DNA of 43,392 nt from Burkholderia dolosa (GCF_902499135.1 NZ_CABVPR010000049.1:1-43392), one strand, 5' to 3'; counted from the stretch's first letter, positions 26,565 to 35,753 are shown. A program made the numbers and translations. The notes: generated by a model from the sequence alone, not told the origin.

Positions 26565-27068
26565 GTGTACTCGAACATTCTCGTCGCGGTCGACGGCAGC
26601 GAAACGTCGTCGCGGGCACTCGATGCCGCACTCGACGTGGCGGCGCAAGCGGGTGCGCAACTGACGCCGGTCTACGTCGTCGACTTCCTCGTGCCGGCTT
26701 ACGACACGTTCGGATACGACCCGTCGATCCTGATCGATTCGTTCCGCGAGGAAGGACTGCGCGTCACCGAAGACGCGGCGCGCCGGATGGCCGCGCGCGG
26801 CGTGCGCGGCACGCCGCAGATCGCCAACGTCGAGCCGGCCGGCGAAGACGTCGCACAGCGGATCGTGCGCGTCGCGCACGATATGGGCGCCGATCTGCTG
26901 GTCATGGGCACGCACGGCCGGCGCGGCTTTCGGCGCGTCGTGCTCGGCAGCGTGGCGGAACGGGTGCTGCGTCACGCGACGTGTCCCGTTCTGATGATCA
27001 CCGCGGGCTGCGCAGCGAAGCAGCCGGCCCAAACCGTTGCGGCATCAACCGAAAAGGAATCGTCATGA
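26565..27068 (+). CDS. Universal stress protein, single domain
   Basis: 167 residues from GTG 26565 behind AAGGGGACC; no ATG gives a full UspA fold. It opens [19 protein letters not shown] and ends with the ATP-loop [25 protein letters not shown] (G-x2-G-x9-G-S), the full nucleotide-binding signature. A short Lys/Gln/Thr tail follows. It belongs to the same subgroup as the products of 27957-28427 and 42118-42591. Its TGA overlaps the next ATG by 4 nt. Confidence 0.88.
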   Translation: MYSNILVAVDGSETSSRALDAALDVAAQAGAQLTPVYVVDFLVPAYDTFGYDPSILIDSFREEGLRVTEDAARRMAARGVRGTPQIANVEPAGEDVAQRIVRVAHDMGADLLVMGTHGRRGFRRVVLGSVAERVLRHATCPVLMITAGCAAKQPAQTVAASTEKESS

Positions 27069-27898
27069 GCTACAAGACCCTGCTCGTTCATCTCGACGAC
27101 AGCGATCGCTGCGCGACGCGCGTCGCGCTCGCACTCGATCTCGCGGGACGCTGGAACGCGCACCTGATCGGCCTCTATGTCGTCTGCCAGGATCTGCTGG
27201 AGCCGCTGCGTCGCCCGGACGAGCCGCTGAAGCTCGCCGTGTACGAGCGCCTGTGCGACCAGCGGCGCAAGGAGGCGGAGGAAAAATTCCTGGCGGCTGC
27301 GGAACGGGCCGGACGCACGGTCGAATGGCAGGCACCGTCCGGCGTGGCGATCGACGCGGCGCTCCAGCATGCGCGTCACGCCGACCTGCTGCTGCTCGGC
27401 CAGGAGGACCCCAACGATCGCATGACGCACGTTGCGCGCCATTTCGTCGAGGACGTCGTGATGGGCAGCGGACGCCCGGCGATCGTCGTGCCGTATGCCG
27501 GCGACCTGCGTACATTCGGCGAAAACGTGCTGATCGCATGGGACGGCGGACGCGAAGCCGCACGCGCGATGAGCGACGCACTGCCGCTGCTCGCGCGTGC
27601 ACGGTTCGTGAATGTCGAGACGATCGTTCACGGGCACCCCGACCCCGACAGGACGCCCGCCGGCGTCGATGTCGCCGCGTATCTCGAGCGTCACGGCATC
27701 CGCGCCGCGTTCTCGTCGACGCCGCACGATCCAGCTGCCGGCGTCGGCGTGACGCTACTGAACCGGATCACCGACCTGCACGCGGATCTTCTCGTGATGG
27801 GCCTGTACAGCCACGCGCGCATGCACGAGCGCGTGCTCGGCGGGGCGACGCGCACGATCCTCGAGTCCATGACGGTGCCGGTTCTGCTGTCGCACTGA
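27065..27898 (+). CDS. Tandem-domain universal stress protein
   Basis: 277 residues, starting in an ATGA overlap with the upstream stress-protein gene. Two UspA folds: the first opens [14 protein letters not shown], the second starts near residue 150 ([15 protein letters not shown]). It ends in [24 protein letters not shown]. It closely parallels the product of 24452-25291, so usp-ackA and usp-usp probably arose by duplication around the same promoter type. It is followed by an intrinsic terminator. Confidence 0.88.
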   Translation: MSYKTLLVHLDDSDRCATRVALALDLAGRWNAHLIGLYVVCQDLLEPLRRPDEPLKLAVYERLCDQRRKEAEEKFLAAAERAGRTVEWQAPSGVAIDAALQHARHADLLLLGQEDPNDRMTHVARHFVEDVVMGSGRPAIVVPYAGDLRTFGENVLIAWDGGREAARAMSDALPLLARARFVNVETIVHGHPDPDRTPAGVDVAAYLERHGIRAAFSSTPHDPAAGVGVTLLNRITDLHADLLVMGLYSHARMHERVLGGATRTILESMTVPVLLSH

Positions 27899-27924
27899 AG
27901 CGGTCTCGCCGGACAGCCGGCCGC

Positions 27925-27957
27925 GGGGCGCCGCTTACGGGCGCCCCATGCTTTTTT
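27925..27957 (+). terminator. Intrinsic terminator
   Basis: An 8-bp GC stem (GGGGCGCC / GGCGCCCC) with a 7-nt loop, followed after ATGC by six Ts. It is the clearest rho-independent terminator in the window, ending the stress-protein operon. It abuts the stop of the opposing stress-protein gene at 27957. Confidence 0.85.
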
Positions 27958-28427
27958 CACAATCCGCCCGCACAGGCGTCCGGACCGTCGCGCACGACCA
28001 GCACCGGCCGGTCGGCGTCACGCAGCAGCGATTCGGTCACGCTGCCGAGCAGCGCCCTTCGCACGCCACGGCGACCGTGCGTGCCCATCACGATCAGGTC
28101 CGCATCGCATTCGGCCGCCGCTCGCGCAAGGACGACCGACGTGTCCTCGCCGCACGCGTCGATCGTCTGCGCGGAGCCGCGCACGCCGGACAGCGCGAAT
28201 GCGGCTTGCGCATCGGCGATCGCGATAGCGGCCTTGTCCGCGTCGAGTCCGGCCGGGTCGCGCTGCTCGATGTAGCCGCTGTCGACGCTCGTCAGCCGCG
28301 GCCAGTCGGACACGACGCAAACGGCGATCACCGTACCGCCTGACGCACGCGCCAGTGAAATGGCCTCGTCGAGCGCCAGTCGCGCGCCGCGGCTGTCGTC
28401 GAGCGCTGCAAAGATTCGTTCGTACAT
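27957..28427 (-). CDS. Universal stress protein, single domain
   Basis: 156 residues from ATG 28427 behind GGGAGGCGCG. It opens [19 protein letters not shown] and ends with the nucleotide loop [25 protein letters not shown], so ATP binding is likely. Cytosolic. Box 8 is centred 74 bp upstream. Longer in-frame starts (28583) lack a ribosome-binding site and would run through the box. Confidence 0.88.
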   Translation of the reverse strand: MYERIFAALDDSRGARLALDEAISLARASGGTVIAVCVVSDWPRLTSVDSGYIEQRDPAGLDADKAAIAIADAQAAFALSGVRGSAQTIDACGEDTSVVLARAAAECDADLIVMGTHGRRGVRRALLGSVTESLLRDADRPVLVVRDGPDACAGGL

Positions 28428-28494
28428 CGCGCCTCCCGTTTGCATTGCGTTGATCCGTCGCGAAACCAGTCTGGACCCGGGCCGGCTGGCCGCG

Positions 28495-28508
28495 TTGACG
28501 TCGGTCAA
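28495..28508. promoter_or_regulatory. FNR/ANR-type box 8 (TTGACGTCGGTCAA)
   Basis: Perfect palindrome centred 74 bp upstream of the stress-protein gene at 27957-28427 and 185 bp upstream of the histidine kinase. It most likely serves the former; control of the kinase is possible. Confidence 0.8.
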
Positions 28509-28685
28509 GCGTGCACGTGCGGCGACGGACCGCCGGCGGGTAGGCGTCGGTCCCGATTGGCGAAAACCGGCAAAGCGGCGCACAATCGCGCACGAGATCG
28601 CAGCTTCCGATCAGCGTCGCCCCTCACGCCTCGCATTCGGCCCGCCATCGGCGCGCCGCTGGGATGTCCGTCAGGATGAACGGCA

Positions 28686-30677
28686 ATGACAGTCAATGCG
28701 CCCTCTTCGAAGGCCGCACCGGCTTCCGGCCAGGCGCGGTCTGCACGACGCGCGGCCGTCGCGGCGCTCGCGACGCTGGCGCTCGGGCTCTGCGCGTCGT
28801 TCGCCGCCGCCCGACTCCTGCGAAACGACACGCAGGCGGACGCGCGCGCGCAATTCGCGCAACGCGCCACGCTCGCGACGGCCAGCGCACGGCGCAGCCT
28901 CCTCAATGCCGCGGCGATAGTGCGCGGCGCGCGCGGCTTCGCTTCCGCATCGACTGCGGAGCCGTCCGCAGATGCGTGGCGCGAATATGTCGCGAGTCTC
29001 GATCTGGACGGCCTCCAGTCGCCGGTCCGCCGTTTAGGCGCAATCCGCGCGAATGCGATCGCCGACGATCAGGCGACGCGCAGCGCGCTGCAGCGGGCAA
29101 CCGACACCGGCAAGGTCGCGCTGGCGGCCAGCGCAATGCCGGACAGCACCGATGTGACCGGCGCCCGCTCGGGACTCGTGCTCTATTTGCCCATTGAAGC
29201 GGCCGCTGAAAACAATGTATCGCGAGCACCGTCGCAAAAAATCGCGACCGCGTACGTGTACGCTGCCCTCGATCCCGACCGCCTCGTCGATCCGGCGATT
29301 CTCGACCGGCTGCACGTCGAGATCGCGGCCAACCGTCCCGCGGCGCCGGTCTATGCGGGCGGGTTCGGCGGCGCGGACTCCGCCGTGTCGGAAGAAACGT
29401 TCGAGCGGACCGATTCGCTGATCTTCGGCGGCACCGCGCTGTCGCTGCGCTATCGCGCGCTGCGCCCCGACGTGCCGACATCGGCAATTGCCGCTCTGCT
29501 GACCGGCATCGCGCTGTCATGCGCGTTGGCGGCGCTGGTGCGGCAGGCCGCGATGCGCACGCCCGTCGCGGCCCCGTCGGCGGACGGTCAGCCGACCGAA
29601 GCCCGGATGATGGGAATCATCCGCTCGTCGATGGAAGCCATCATTACGGTGGATGAAAGTCAGACCATCGTGATCTTCAACCCGGCGGCCGAACGCGTGT
29701 TCGGCGTGTCGGCGATGGAAGCGATCGGCGCGCCGCTGTCGCGCTTCATTCCGGAACGCTTTCGCGCCGCGCATGCGAAGCACGTCGAGCAATTCGGCGT
29801 GACCGGCGTGTCCGACCGACAGATGGGGCGGCAGCGCGTGCTGTTCGGCCTGCGCGGCGACGGCACCGAATTTCCGATCGAAGCGTCGATATCGCAGATT
29901 CGCGATGGCACCGCGAAGCTGTATACGGTCATGTTGCGCGACGTCACCGAGCGGGTCCGGGCCGACAATGCGCTGAAGCAGTCGCGCGAGGAATTGCGCG
30001 AGCTGTCCGCCAACCTGCAGAACGTGCGCGAGGAGGAGAAAACCCGGATCGCCCGCGAACTGCATGACGATCTCGGGCAGCAACTCACCGCGCTCAAGAT
30101 GGATCTTTCGGCCGTCGAACTCGGGCTGTCGGGCGTCGTCGCACCGAACAGCGGCGTACGCGAGCAGCTCGGCGGCATGCACCGGCTGATCGATTCGACC
30201 GTCGCGTCGGTGCGGCGCATCGCAGCCGACCTGCGGCCCGTGATGCTCGACGACCTCGGCCTCGTGCCGGCGATCGAGTGGCTCGCGAACGATTTCACGC
30301 ACCGCTACCGGATCACGGTCGACAAGGACATCGCACCCGTGGATACGGTTTTCACCAATGCAGGCGCCACCACGCTGTTCCGAATCGTTCAGGAGGCGCT
30401 GAACAATGTCGCCAGACATGCGGACGCGACGCACGTGAAGCTCGTGCTGAAGCTCGACGACGGCTATTGCACGCTGCGCATCGCCGACAACGGGCACGGC
30501 GTGCCGCAGGACACGCACGACGCGCCCGATCGCCCGTCATTCGGGCTGATCGGCATCCGAGAGCGCGCGCACATGCTCGACGGCACGGTGACGATCGACA
30601 ACCGGCCTGGTGAGGGCTTCACGATTACCGTCACGCTACCGCTTCATGCGATCTGCCAAGGAGACGTGCTGTCATGA
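28686..30677 (+). CDS. Membrane PAS-domain histidine kinase (HisKA_3 / NarX-UhpB type)
   Basis: 663 residues. A transmembrane helix (about 23-45), a periplasmic CHASE-like domain of about 215 residues and a second helix (about 265-285) precede a PAS domain (about 305-420: MEAIITVDESQTIVIFNPAAERVFG). Next come the HisKA_3 motif IARELHDDLGQQL with phospho-acceptor H460 and a HATPase domain (NNVARHADATHVK, DNGHGVP, FGLIGIRERA). The PAS segment RAAHAKHVEQF and the following GRQRVLFG place His and Arg where FixL has its haem-binding pair. This is my alignment by eye. The gene overlaps the response-regulator gene by 4 nt. BCC literature describes two-component pairs in this locus, but I do not assign a name. 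Confidence 0.88.
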   Translation: MTVNAPSSKAAPASGQARSARRAAVAALATLALGLCASFAAARLLRNDTQADARAQFAQRATLATASARRSLLNAAAIVRGARGFASASTAEPSADAWREYVASLDLDGLQSPVRRLGAIRANAIADDQATRSALQRATDTGKVALAASAMPDSTDVTGARSGLVLYLPIEAAAENNVSRAPSQKIATAYVYAALDPDRLVDPAILDRLHVEIAANRPAAPVYAGGFGGADSAVSEETFERTDSLIFGGTALSLRYRALRPDVPTSAIAALLTGIALSCALAALVRQAAMRTPVAAPSADGQPTEARMMGIIRSSMEAIITVDESQTIVIFNPAAERVFGVSAMEAIGAPLSRFIPERFRAAHAKHVEQFGVTGVSDRQMGRQRVLFGLRGDGTEFPIEASISQIRDGTAKLYTVMLRDVTERVRADNALKQSREELRELSANLQNVREEEKTRIARELHDDLGQQLTALKMDLSAVELGLSGVVAPNSGVREQLGGMHRLIDSTVASVRRIAADLRPVMLDDLGLVPAIEWLANDFTHRYRITVDKDIAPVDTVFTNAGATTLFRIVQEALNNVARHADATHVKLVLKLDDGYCTLRIADNGHGVPQDTHDAPDRPSFGLIGIRERAHMLDGTVTIDNRPGEGFTITVTLPLHAICQGDVLS

Positions 30678-31321
30678 CCAAGGTACTCATCGCCGACGAC
30701 CACGCCCTCGTCCGGGACGGCCTGCGGCACATCCTGCAGAACGCACGTGGCTTCGACGTAGCCGGCGAAGCGCGCGACAGTGCGTCCACGATCGCGCTCG
30801 TGCGCGACACGGACGCCGACGTGCTGGTGCTCGACCTGTCGATGCCCGGCCGAAACGGTGTCGAGCTGATCAAGCAGATCAAGGACGAGAAGCCGGCACT
30901 GCATATCCTCGTGCTGACGATGCATGCGGAACAGCAGTACGCGGTTCGCGCGTTCCGGGCGGGCGCATCCGGATACATGACCAAGGAAAGCGCGAGTGCG
31001 GAACTGGTCGCGGCGCTGACCAAGATCGCCGCGGGCGGCGTCTATGTGAGTCTCGCGATGGCCGAGCAGTTCGCGCAGAGTCTGAACGAGCCGACCGATC
31101 TGATGCCGCATCAGCGCCTGTCCGATCGCGAGTTCGACGTGTTCCGGCGCGTGACGAGCGGGCAGTCGATCTCGGAAATCGCTCAGGCGCTGTGTGTGAG
31201 CGTGAAGACCGTCAGCACGTACAAAACGCGGATACTCGAAAAAATGCAGATGCCGAACGACACGGCGCTCGTGCGCTACGCGATGCGCCACAAGCTGTTC
31301 GACGATCCGGACGATCTCTGA
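30674..31321 (+). CDS. NarL/FixJ-family response regulator
   Basis: 215 residues, starting in an ATGA overlap with the kinase gene. The receiver domain has the acidic pair D8/D9, phospho-acceptor D54 (VLDLSMPGRNG), the conserved Thr in VLTMHAE and K104 (GYMTKES). The LuxR-type HTH is near the end: LSDREFDVFRRVTSGQSISEIAQAL, then VKTVSTYKTRILEKM. It is the direct partner of the kinase. NarL-family proteins bind inverted heptamers. The two TAGGAA-containing promoters at 32109 and 36781 are the best candidates in this window for its targets. Confidence 0.92.
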   Translation: MTKVLIADDHALVRDGLRHILQNARGFDVAGEARDSASTIALVRDTDADVLVLDLSMPGRNGVELIKQIKDEKPALHILVLTMHAEQQYAVRAFRAGASGYMTKESASAELVAALTKIAAGGVYVSLAMAEQFAQSLNEPTDLMPHQRLSDREFDVFRRVTSGQSISEIAQALCVSVKTVSTYKTRILEKMQMPNDTALVRYAMRHKLFDDPDDL

Positions 31322-31347
31322 CGGCGCGAGCCGCACGGGCCGCCGTC
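31320..31347. terminator. Possible hairpin between convergent genes
   Basis: A 7-bp inverted repeat (GACGGCG / CGCCGTC, loop 14 nt) starts within the response-regulator stop codon and lies before the convergent OsmC gene end. There is no T-run; weak. Confidence 0.3.
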
Positions 31348-31412
31348 TAGCGGTGTACGCGCGGCCGCGAAAGGATCGCGAACGAACGGCACGCGCATGG
31401 CGATCGCACCCA

Positions 31413-31868
31413 TCATGCACCGTCGAACGGCAGGCCGGCGATATCCGTAACGCTCACCGTCACCGGAATGCCGTGGCGGACGCTTTCGGTCACGGTGCAA
31501 AAGGCCTCGAACTGGTCGAGCGCACGAGCCGCGTGCGACAGTTCGGCCCACTTCTTCCCGGCCCGCAGCTCGACGCGCATGCTGCCCACCCGCAGCCGGT
31601 CCGCCGCATTGCGGATCAGCCCGATCTCGATGTGCGCGGTGACGGGATGCGGATCGTTCCGATATTTCTGCAGCGAATACAGAAAACTCGCCGCGAGGCA
31701 GTTGGCCACCGCCGCACCGAGCAGCCGAACGGGATTCGGTGCGCCGCCGTCGCCGAGCGGCTGCTGTTCGTCGGTGACGATCGGCAGTGCTCCGGTTTCC
31801 GGAAATTCGACCCGAAAACGAAATCGCTCGACCTGAATCACATCGACCGTCACGCGTCCTTCGTCCAT
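31413..31868 (-). CDS. OsmC/Ohr-family protein
   Basis: 151 residues from ATG 31868 with AGGGAACGG upstream. OsmC features: a beta N-terminal sheet, LLGAAVANCLAASFLYSL with the resolving cysteine region, and the second cysteine in AFCTVTESVRHGIPV. This spacing is that of the YhfA-like OsmC subgroup rather than classic Ohr. Such proteins reduce organic hydroperoxides or bind acyl/sulfur species. A degenerate FNR-like box lies 127 bp upstream. It is transcribed towards the response regulator. Confidence 0.82.
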   Translation of the reverse strand: MDEGRVTVDVIQVERFRFRVEFPETGALPIVTDEQQPLGDGGAPNPVRLLGAAVANCLAASFLYSLQKYRNDPHPVTAHIEIGLIRNAADRLRVGSMRVELRAGKKWAELSHAARALDQFEAFCTVTESVRHGIPVTVSVTDIAGLPFDGA

Positions 31869-31988
31869 TTTCCGTTCCCTCCCGCGGCCGAAGCCGATCG
31901 TATGACAAACGCAGCGTAGCTGCCGGCATCCGGTGCAGCGAAGCCGTGCCCGCATCGTCGAAGATAGTTCGACGCGACGGTGCGGCCG

Positions 31989-32002
31989 TTGAGCGACGTC
32001 AA
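31989..32002. promoter_or_regulatory. Degenerate FNR-type box 9 (TTGAGCGACGTCAA)
   Basis: One arm deviates (TTGAG). It lies 127 bp upstream of the OsmC-family gene and 118 bp before the heptad repeats of the FNR-gene promoter. It could serve osmC or allow feedback on the FNR gene. Confidence 0.5.
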
Positions 32003-32108
32003 CGAGACCGCGGTCGCATCCATCGCCGGCCCGTTGGCGCGGACTGCGCGGACTGCGCAGATATCGCGCTACCGCACGCCGCGCCGGTCGCGACACGTTG
32101 CCGCATCG

Positions 32109-32196
32109 CTGTAGGAAACGTCCTACAGCACTTCCGCGTCCCCTACCGCATCTTCAATTCCCGCTGATTTTCTTCACGCCATCCGGCATCCATACT
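32109..32196 (+). promoter_or_regulatory. BvgA-like heptad promoter upstream of the FNR-family gene
   Basis: The 20-bp inverted repeat CTGTAGGAAACGTCCTACAG (32109-32128) contains the abutting heptads TAGGAAA and CGTCCTA. A further heptad TCCCCTA is at 32139-32145. CGCTGATT follows at 32162-32169 and a -10-like CATACT at 32191-32196. The repeat would be centred about 84 bp before the predicted transcription start. This matches the inverted-heptad format known for BvgA, a NarL-family activator. The same blocks at identical spacing recur at 36780-36867. The predicted leader to the FNR start is about 190 nt. Confidence 0.7.
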
Positions 32197-32320
32197 CCGT
32201 ATCAAGAAAAACAAGTACGTGTGCCACGCGGAGCAAAGGCTGCATCACGGTCGAGACCGGCATATCGGCCTCCCGACCCGCCCGGCGTGGTTCCCTGTCA
32301 AGGAAGGCGGCAGATGTCCA

Positions 32321-32339
32321 GGCCGCCGGTACGGCGGCC
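32321..32339 (+). promoter_or_regulatory. GC-rich hairpin in the FNR-gene leader
   Basis: A 7-bp stem GGCCGCC / GGCGGCC with a GGTAC loop, 51 nt upstream of the FNR ATG. It may affect leader stability or translation. No riboswitch family recognised. Confidence 0.35.
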
Positions 32340-32390
32340 CGCGCGATCCTGCGCTAAAGCGATGCGCCGCCCTGTGAATTGGAGCCGATC

Positions 32391-33164
32391 ATGCAGAGCC
32401 ATGCCGATGTTTCGCCAACCATCCCGTCGCGTCCGTTCATCCCGTTGCATCCGGTCGAGCGGACGGACCAGCCCAAGCGTGCGGCGTCCCGCTGTTCGTC
32501 GTGCGCATTGCGCACGGTGTGCCTGCCGACGAATCTTTCGACTGAGGACTTCGCGCGCGTCGACGCGATGATCTGCACGACCCGGCACATCAAGCGCGGT
32601 GAAACGCTCTACCGCGCCGGCGATACGTTCAACAGCATCTACGCAGTGAGAACGGGATCGTTCAAGACCGTCATGATGCATCGCGACGGCGACGAGCAGA
32701 TCACCGGCTTTCAGATCGTCGGGGAATCGCTGGGACTGGATGGCGTTCACACCGGACGGCACAACGGCGACGCGATCGCGCTCGAAGACAGCACGGTCTG
32801 CATCATTCCGTTCGGGCAGCTCGAGCAGATGTGCCGCGAAGTGCGCACGCTGCAGCATCACGTGTATCAGCTGATGAGCGGCGAGATCGTCCGCGAATCC
32901 GCGCTGATGCTGCTGCTCGGCACGATGAGCGCCGAACAGCGCGTGGCCGCGTTTCTGCTGAATTTCTCCGCGCGCTTCAAGGCGCGCGGCTACTCCGCCG
33001 CCGAGTTCGTGCTGCGGATGACGCGCGACGAAATCGGCGAATACCTCGGGATGAAGCTCGAGACGGTCAGCCGCATGCTGTCGAAGTTTCAGCGCAACGG
33101 GCTGGTCGCGGCGCACGGCAAGCAGATCAGCATCGTCGACCCGGATGGACTCCGCCGCATCTGA
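32391..33164 (+). CDS. FNR/ANR-type oxygen-sensing transcription regulator
   Basis: 257 residues from ATG 32391 with GGAG eight bases upstream; a TTG 12 bp earlier is less likely. All four Fe-S ligands of FNR are present: C35, C38 and C44 in CSSCALRTVC, and C137 in STVCIIPF. The cAMP-type beta-roll domain is followed by an HTH whose recognition helix reads LETVSRMLSKFQ. This keeps the Glu, Ser and Arg that read TTGAT half-sites in E. coli FNR. It should form an active [4Fe-4S] dimer without oxygen and bind the fourteen boxes in this window. Its own promoter has heptad repeats instead of an obvious FNR box. The call between FNR and ANR is naming only. Confidence 0.93.
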   Translation: MQSHADVSPTIPSRPFIPLHPVERTDQPKRAASRCSSCALRTVCLPTNLSTEDFARVDAMICTTRHIKRGETLYRAGDTFNSIYAVRTGSFKTVMMHRDGDEQITGFQIVGESLGLDGVHTGRHNGDAIALEDSTVCIIPFGQLEQMCREVRTLQHHVYQLMSGEIVRESALMLLLGTMSAEQRVAAFLLNFSARFKARGYSAAEFVLRMTRDEIGEYLGMKLETVSRMLSKFQRNGLVAAHGKQISIVDPDGLRRI

Positions 33165-33191
33165 CGCGAGTCCGCGCGTGCGTGCCGGACG

Positions 33192-34181
33192 TCAAGCGCG
33201 CACGCTCAGCACCGCCGCTCCCGACACGCGCCCCATGCGCAGATCGTCGAGCGCGCGGTTCGCATCGGTCAGCGCATAGCGCACGGCTTCGACCTTCAGC
33301 GGCATCGCATCGGCGATCCGCATGAACTCGCGGGCATCCGCGCGCGTCAGGTTCGCGACCGACGCGATGCGGCGCTCGCCCCACAGCCACGCGTACGGGA
33401 AAGCCGGAATGTCCGTCATGTGGATCCCGCCGCACACGACGATCCCGCCTTTTTCGACCGCACGCAGCGCCGCCGGCACCAGCGCGCCGACCGGCGCAAA
33501 AATCAGCGCCGCATCGAGCGGCTCCGGCGGCGTCTCGTTGCTGCCGCCGGCCCACGTCGCGCCCAACGAGCGCGCAAGCTGCTGAGCCGCCGTATCGCCC
33601 GGCTTCGTCAGCGCGAACACCTTGCGGCCTTCGAGATGCGCGACCTGTGCAACGAGATGCGCGGCCGCGCCGAAGCCGTAAATGCCGATTCGCCGCGCAT
33701 CGCCTGCCATTCGCAACGTGCGATGGCCGATCAGTCCCGCACACAGCAGCGGCGCGGCTTCCAGCGCCGAATAGCGCGGCGGCAGCGGCACGCAATACCG
33801 ATGGTCGGCGACGACCCGTTCCGCATAGCCGCCATCGATCGTATAGCCGGTGAATGCCGGGCGGTCGCACAGATTCTCGCGGCCCGATGCGCAATACGCG
33901 CAACGACCGCACGTCGATCCGAGCCATGGCACGCCCACCCGGTCGCCGATGGAGAAGCCGGTCACGCCTGCTCCGAGCGTTCGCACGGTGCCGACGATTT
34001 CGTGCCCCGGAATCAGCGGCAACTTCGGGTACGCGAGATCGCCGTCGATCACGTGAAGATCGGTCCGGCATACGCCGCATGCGAGCACGTCGATCGACAG
34101 CTGGCCCGGCGCGGGCTGCGGGTCGGGAACCTGCGTCGCGCGCAGGGTCGGCGTCGTGCCGTCAAACGTCATCGCAAGCAT
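33192..34181 (-). CDS. Zinc-dependent alcohol dehydrogenase (AdhA/AdhP-like)
   Basis: 329 residues. Catalytic zinc ligands: GVCRTDLH and GHEIVG. Structural zinc cysteines: CGRCAYCASGRENLC. The cofactor loop is GFGAAAH, an unusual form of GxGxxG. The sequence continues with VVCGGIHMTDIP, characteristic of a subgroup with broad primary-alcohol specificity. ATG 34181 or 34172 may start it. It converges on the FNR gene (27 bp apart) and diverges from the nitroreductase gene, sharing box 10 with it. Likely role: fermentative NADH re-oxidation; substrate unknown. Confidence 0.87.
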   Translation of the reverse strand: MLAMTFDGTTPTLRATQVPDPQPAPGQLSIDVLACGVCRTDLHVIDGDLAYPKLPLIPGHEIVGTVRTLGAGVTGFSIGDRVGVPWLGSTCGRCAYCASGRENLCDRPAFTGYTIDGGYAERVVADHRYCVPLPPRYSALEAAPLLCAGLIGHRTLRMAGDARRIGIYGFGAAAHLVAQVAHLEGRKVFALTKPGDTAAQQLARSLGATWAGGSNETPPEPLDAALIFAPVGALVPAALRAVEKGGIVVCGGIHMTDIPAFPYAWLWGERRIASVANLTRADAREFMRIADAMPLKVEAVRYALTDANRALDDLRMGRVSGAAVLSVRA

Positions 34182-34267
34182 GCCGGCCTCCGGGTGCGAT
34201 CGTTCGCGTTTCGTTCTCCAAGCGTAGCCGCCGGTGCGCGGCGTGCATGCCGCCCTGTCGCCCGTGC

Positions 34268-34281
34268 TTGACGTGAGTCAA
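34268..34281. promoter_or_regulatory. FNR/ANR-type box 10 (TTGACGTGAGTCAA), divergent
   Basis: Perfect palindrome centred 93 bp upstream of the alcohol dehydrogenase start and 75 bp upstream of the nitroreductase start. Confidence 0.85.
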
Positions 34282-34348
34282 CGGCCGCCGCGCGGTTGCT
34301 GACACGATGAAATCGCATGCCGCCGGCCGGCTACCAGGAGATGTCCGC

Positions 34349-35350
34349 ATGATGTCCGCTACCCCGCTTGCCGCAAGCGCCCATCCCGACGAGCAGTTGA
34401 AGTCGCTGCTGCGTTACGCGGTGCTGGCGCCGTCCAGCCATAACTCGCAGCCGTGGCGGTTCATCGTCGACGGCAATACGATCGCCGTCTGCGCGGACCG
34501 TGTGCGCGCGTTGCCGGTGGTCGATCCGTTCGACCGCGAGCTGATCATCAGTTGCGGCGCAGCATTGCTGAACCTGCGCGTCGCGCTCGATCACGCGGGA
34601 CTCGCGCACACGATCAGCACGTTTCCTTCCGATATCGATCCCGATCTGCTTGCGCTCGTGCGCATCTGCAACGACGGCTATTCTGACCCGTTTCTCGGCA
34701 CGCTGTTCGATGCGATTCCGAAGCGCGTGACGACGCGTGCGCCGTTCGAATCGACCGCGGTGCCCGGCGAGCTGCAGCGCGAGCTGATCGCGGCGGGCGT
34801 CGCCGAAGGCGTCGATGTGGTGTGCGTCGATTCGATCGCGCATCGCGCTCGGGTCGCCGAGCTGGTCGCGGAGGCCGACCGACAGCAGTTCGCGGACCCG
34901 CGCTTCCGGCGCGAGCTCGCGAGCTGGATCGATCCGCGCCGGCGCGTCGACGGGATGCCGGCATTCGCGGCAGGCGTGCCGGTGCTGCTGGATTTCGCCG
35001 CGCCGATCGTCACGATGGCGGTACGCACGTTCGATCTCGGCAACGGGCTGGCCGCGCTGCATCACCAGCTCGTCGGCGCATCGCCGTTGATCGTCTGCCT
35101 TTCGACCGTACGCGACCACCGCGATGCGTGGCTCGCGACAGGGCAGGCGCTGGAGCGGATCCTGCTCGTCGCGACGCGTGCCGGCTACACCGCGTCCTAC
35201 CTGAATCAGCCGATCGAAACGCCCGGACTGCGCGCACATCTGTGCCACATGCTCGGCCTTCGCGGCGAGCCCCAGCTGCTGCTGCGCGTCGGACGCGGGC
35301 CGCATACCGCGCATTCGCCCCGTCGCCCGCTCGACGACGTGATTTCGTGA
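34349..35350 (+). CDS. Acg-like FMN-binding nitroreductase-family protein
   Basis: 333 residues from ATG 34349 (a second ATG follows at once) behind CAGGAG. It has the nitroreductase opening LLRYAVLAPSSHNSQPWRF, then DPFDRELIISCGAALLNLRVAL, and C-terminal GASPLIVCLSTV, TGQALERILLVATRAGYTASYLNQPIE and LLRVGRG. This two-lobed, about 330-residue form is the one of Mycobacterium Acg, thought to bind or sequester FMN. The enzymatic role is uncertain. It is followed 50 bp later by a small cytochrome c gene, probably in the same transcript. Confidence 0.82.
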   Translation: MMSATPLAASAHPDEQLKSLLRYAVLAPSSHNSQPWRFIVDGNTIAVCADRVRALPVVDPFDRELIISCGAALLNLRVALDHAGLAHTISTFPSDIDPDLLALVRICNDGYSDPFLGTLFDAIPKRVTTRAPFESTAVPGELQRELIAAGVAEGVDVVCVDSIAHRARVAELVAEADRQQFADPRFRRELASWIDPRRRVDGMPAFAAGVPVLLDFAAPIVTMAVRTFDLGNGLAALHHQLVGASPLIVCLSTVRDHRDAWLATGQALERILLVATRAGYTASYLNQPIETPGLRAHLCHMLGLRGEPQLLLRVGRGPHTAHSPRRPLDDVIS

Positions 35351-35400
35351 GCGCACGCGGCGACGGGTTCGCCGCCGTCGCCCGAACAAGGAAGAAAAAC

Positions 35401-35733
35401 ATGAAAGTCGTCCGTTTCCTCCCCTTCTGCACGATCGCCGCTGCCGGCATCGCCTCCGCACAGGCGACGGTGCCCGAGCCGACGGAGCTCGTCGACGCGC
35501 AGCACTGCATGTTCTGTCACACGTCCGACATGCCGTTCCTCGGCCCGTCGTTTCATCAGATTGCGCAGCGATACCGCGGCGTGCCGAGCGCTGCCGACGA
35601 ACTCGAGCGCAAGCTGCGCGTCGGCGGCCCGGCACACTGGGGAGACACACCGATGCCGGCCGCCGTCGAGCGCGGCGGCCCGCTGTCCGCCGACGATGCG
35701 CATCGGCTCGTGCAATGGGTGCTGAGTCAGTGA
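35401..35733 (+). CDS. Small periplasmic c-type cytochrome
   Basis: 110 residues from ATG 35401 behind AAGGAAG. A Sec signal peptide (FLPFCTIAAAGIASA) is followed by one haem-binding CMFCH motif, a class I cytochrome c fold (FLGPSFHQIAQRYRG) and a likely axial methionine in GDTPMPA. It resembles c551/c552 electron shuttles. It could donate to a high-affinity oxidase, a peroxidase or a nitrite reductase encoded elsewhere. It lies between the nitroreductase gene and the LOG-family gene in the same direction. Confidence 0.87.
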   Translation: MKVVRFLPFCTIAAAGIASAQATVPEPTELVDAQHCMFCHTSDMPFLGPSFHQIAQRYRGVPSAADELERKLRVGGPAHWGDTPMPAAVERGGPLSADDAHRLVQWVLSQ

Positions 35734-35753
35734 TCGGGGCACATCGTCCACTC

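Noticed and set aside
28664-29197. A plus frame overlapping the histidine kinase start
   Set aside because: Arg-rich frame in another phase of the kinase gene; the kinase frame has clear domain motifs throughout.
33181-33196. GACGTCAAGC near the end of the FNR gene, as a possible fifteenth box
   Set aside because: Only one half-site is present; the opposite arm is absent.
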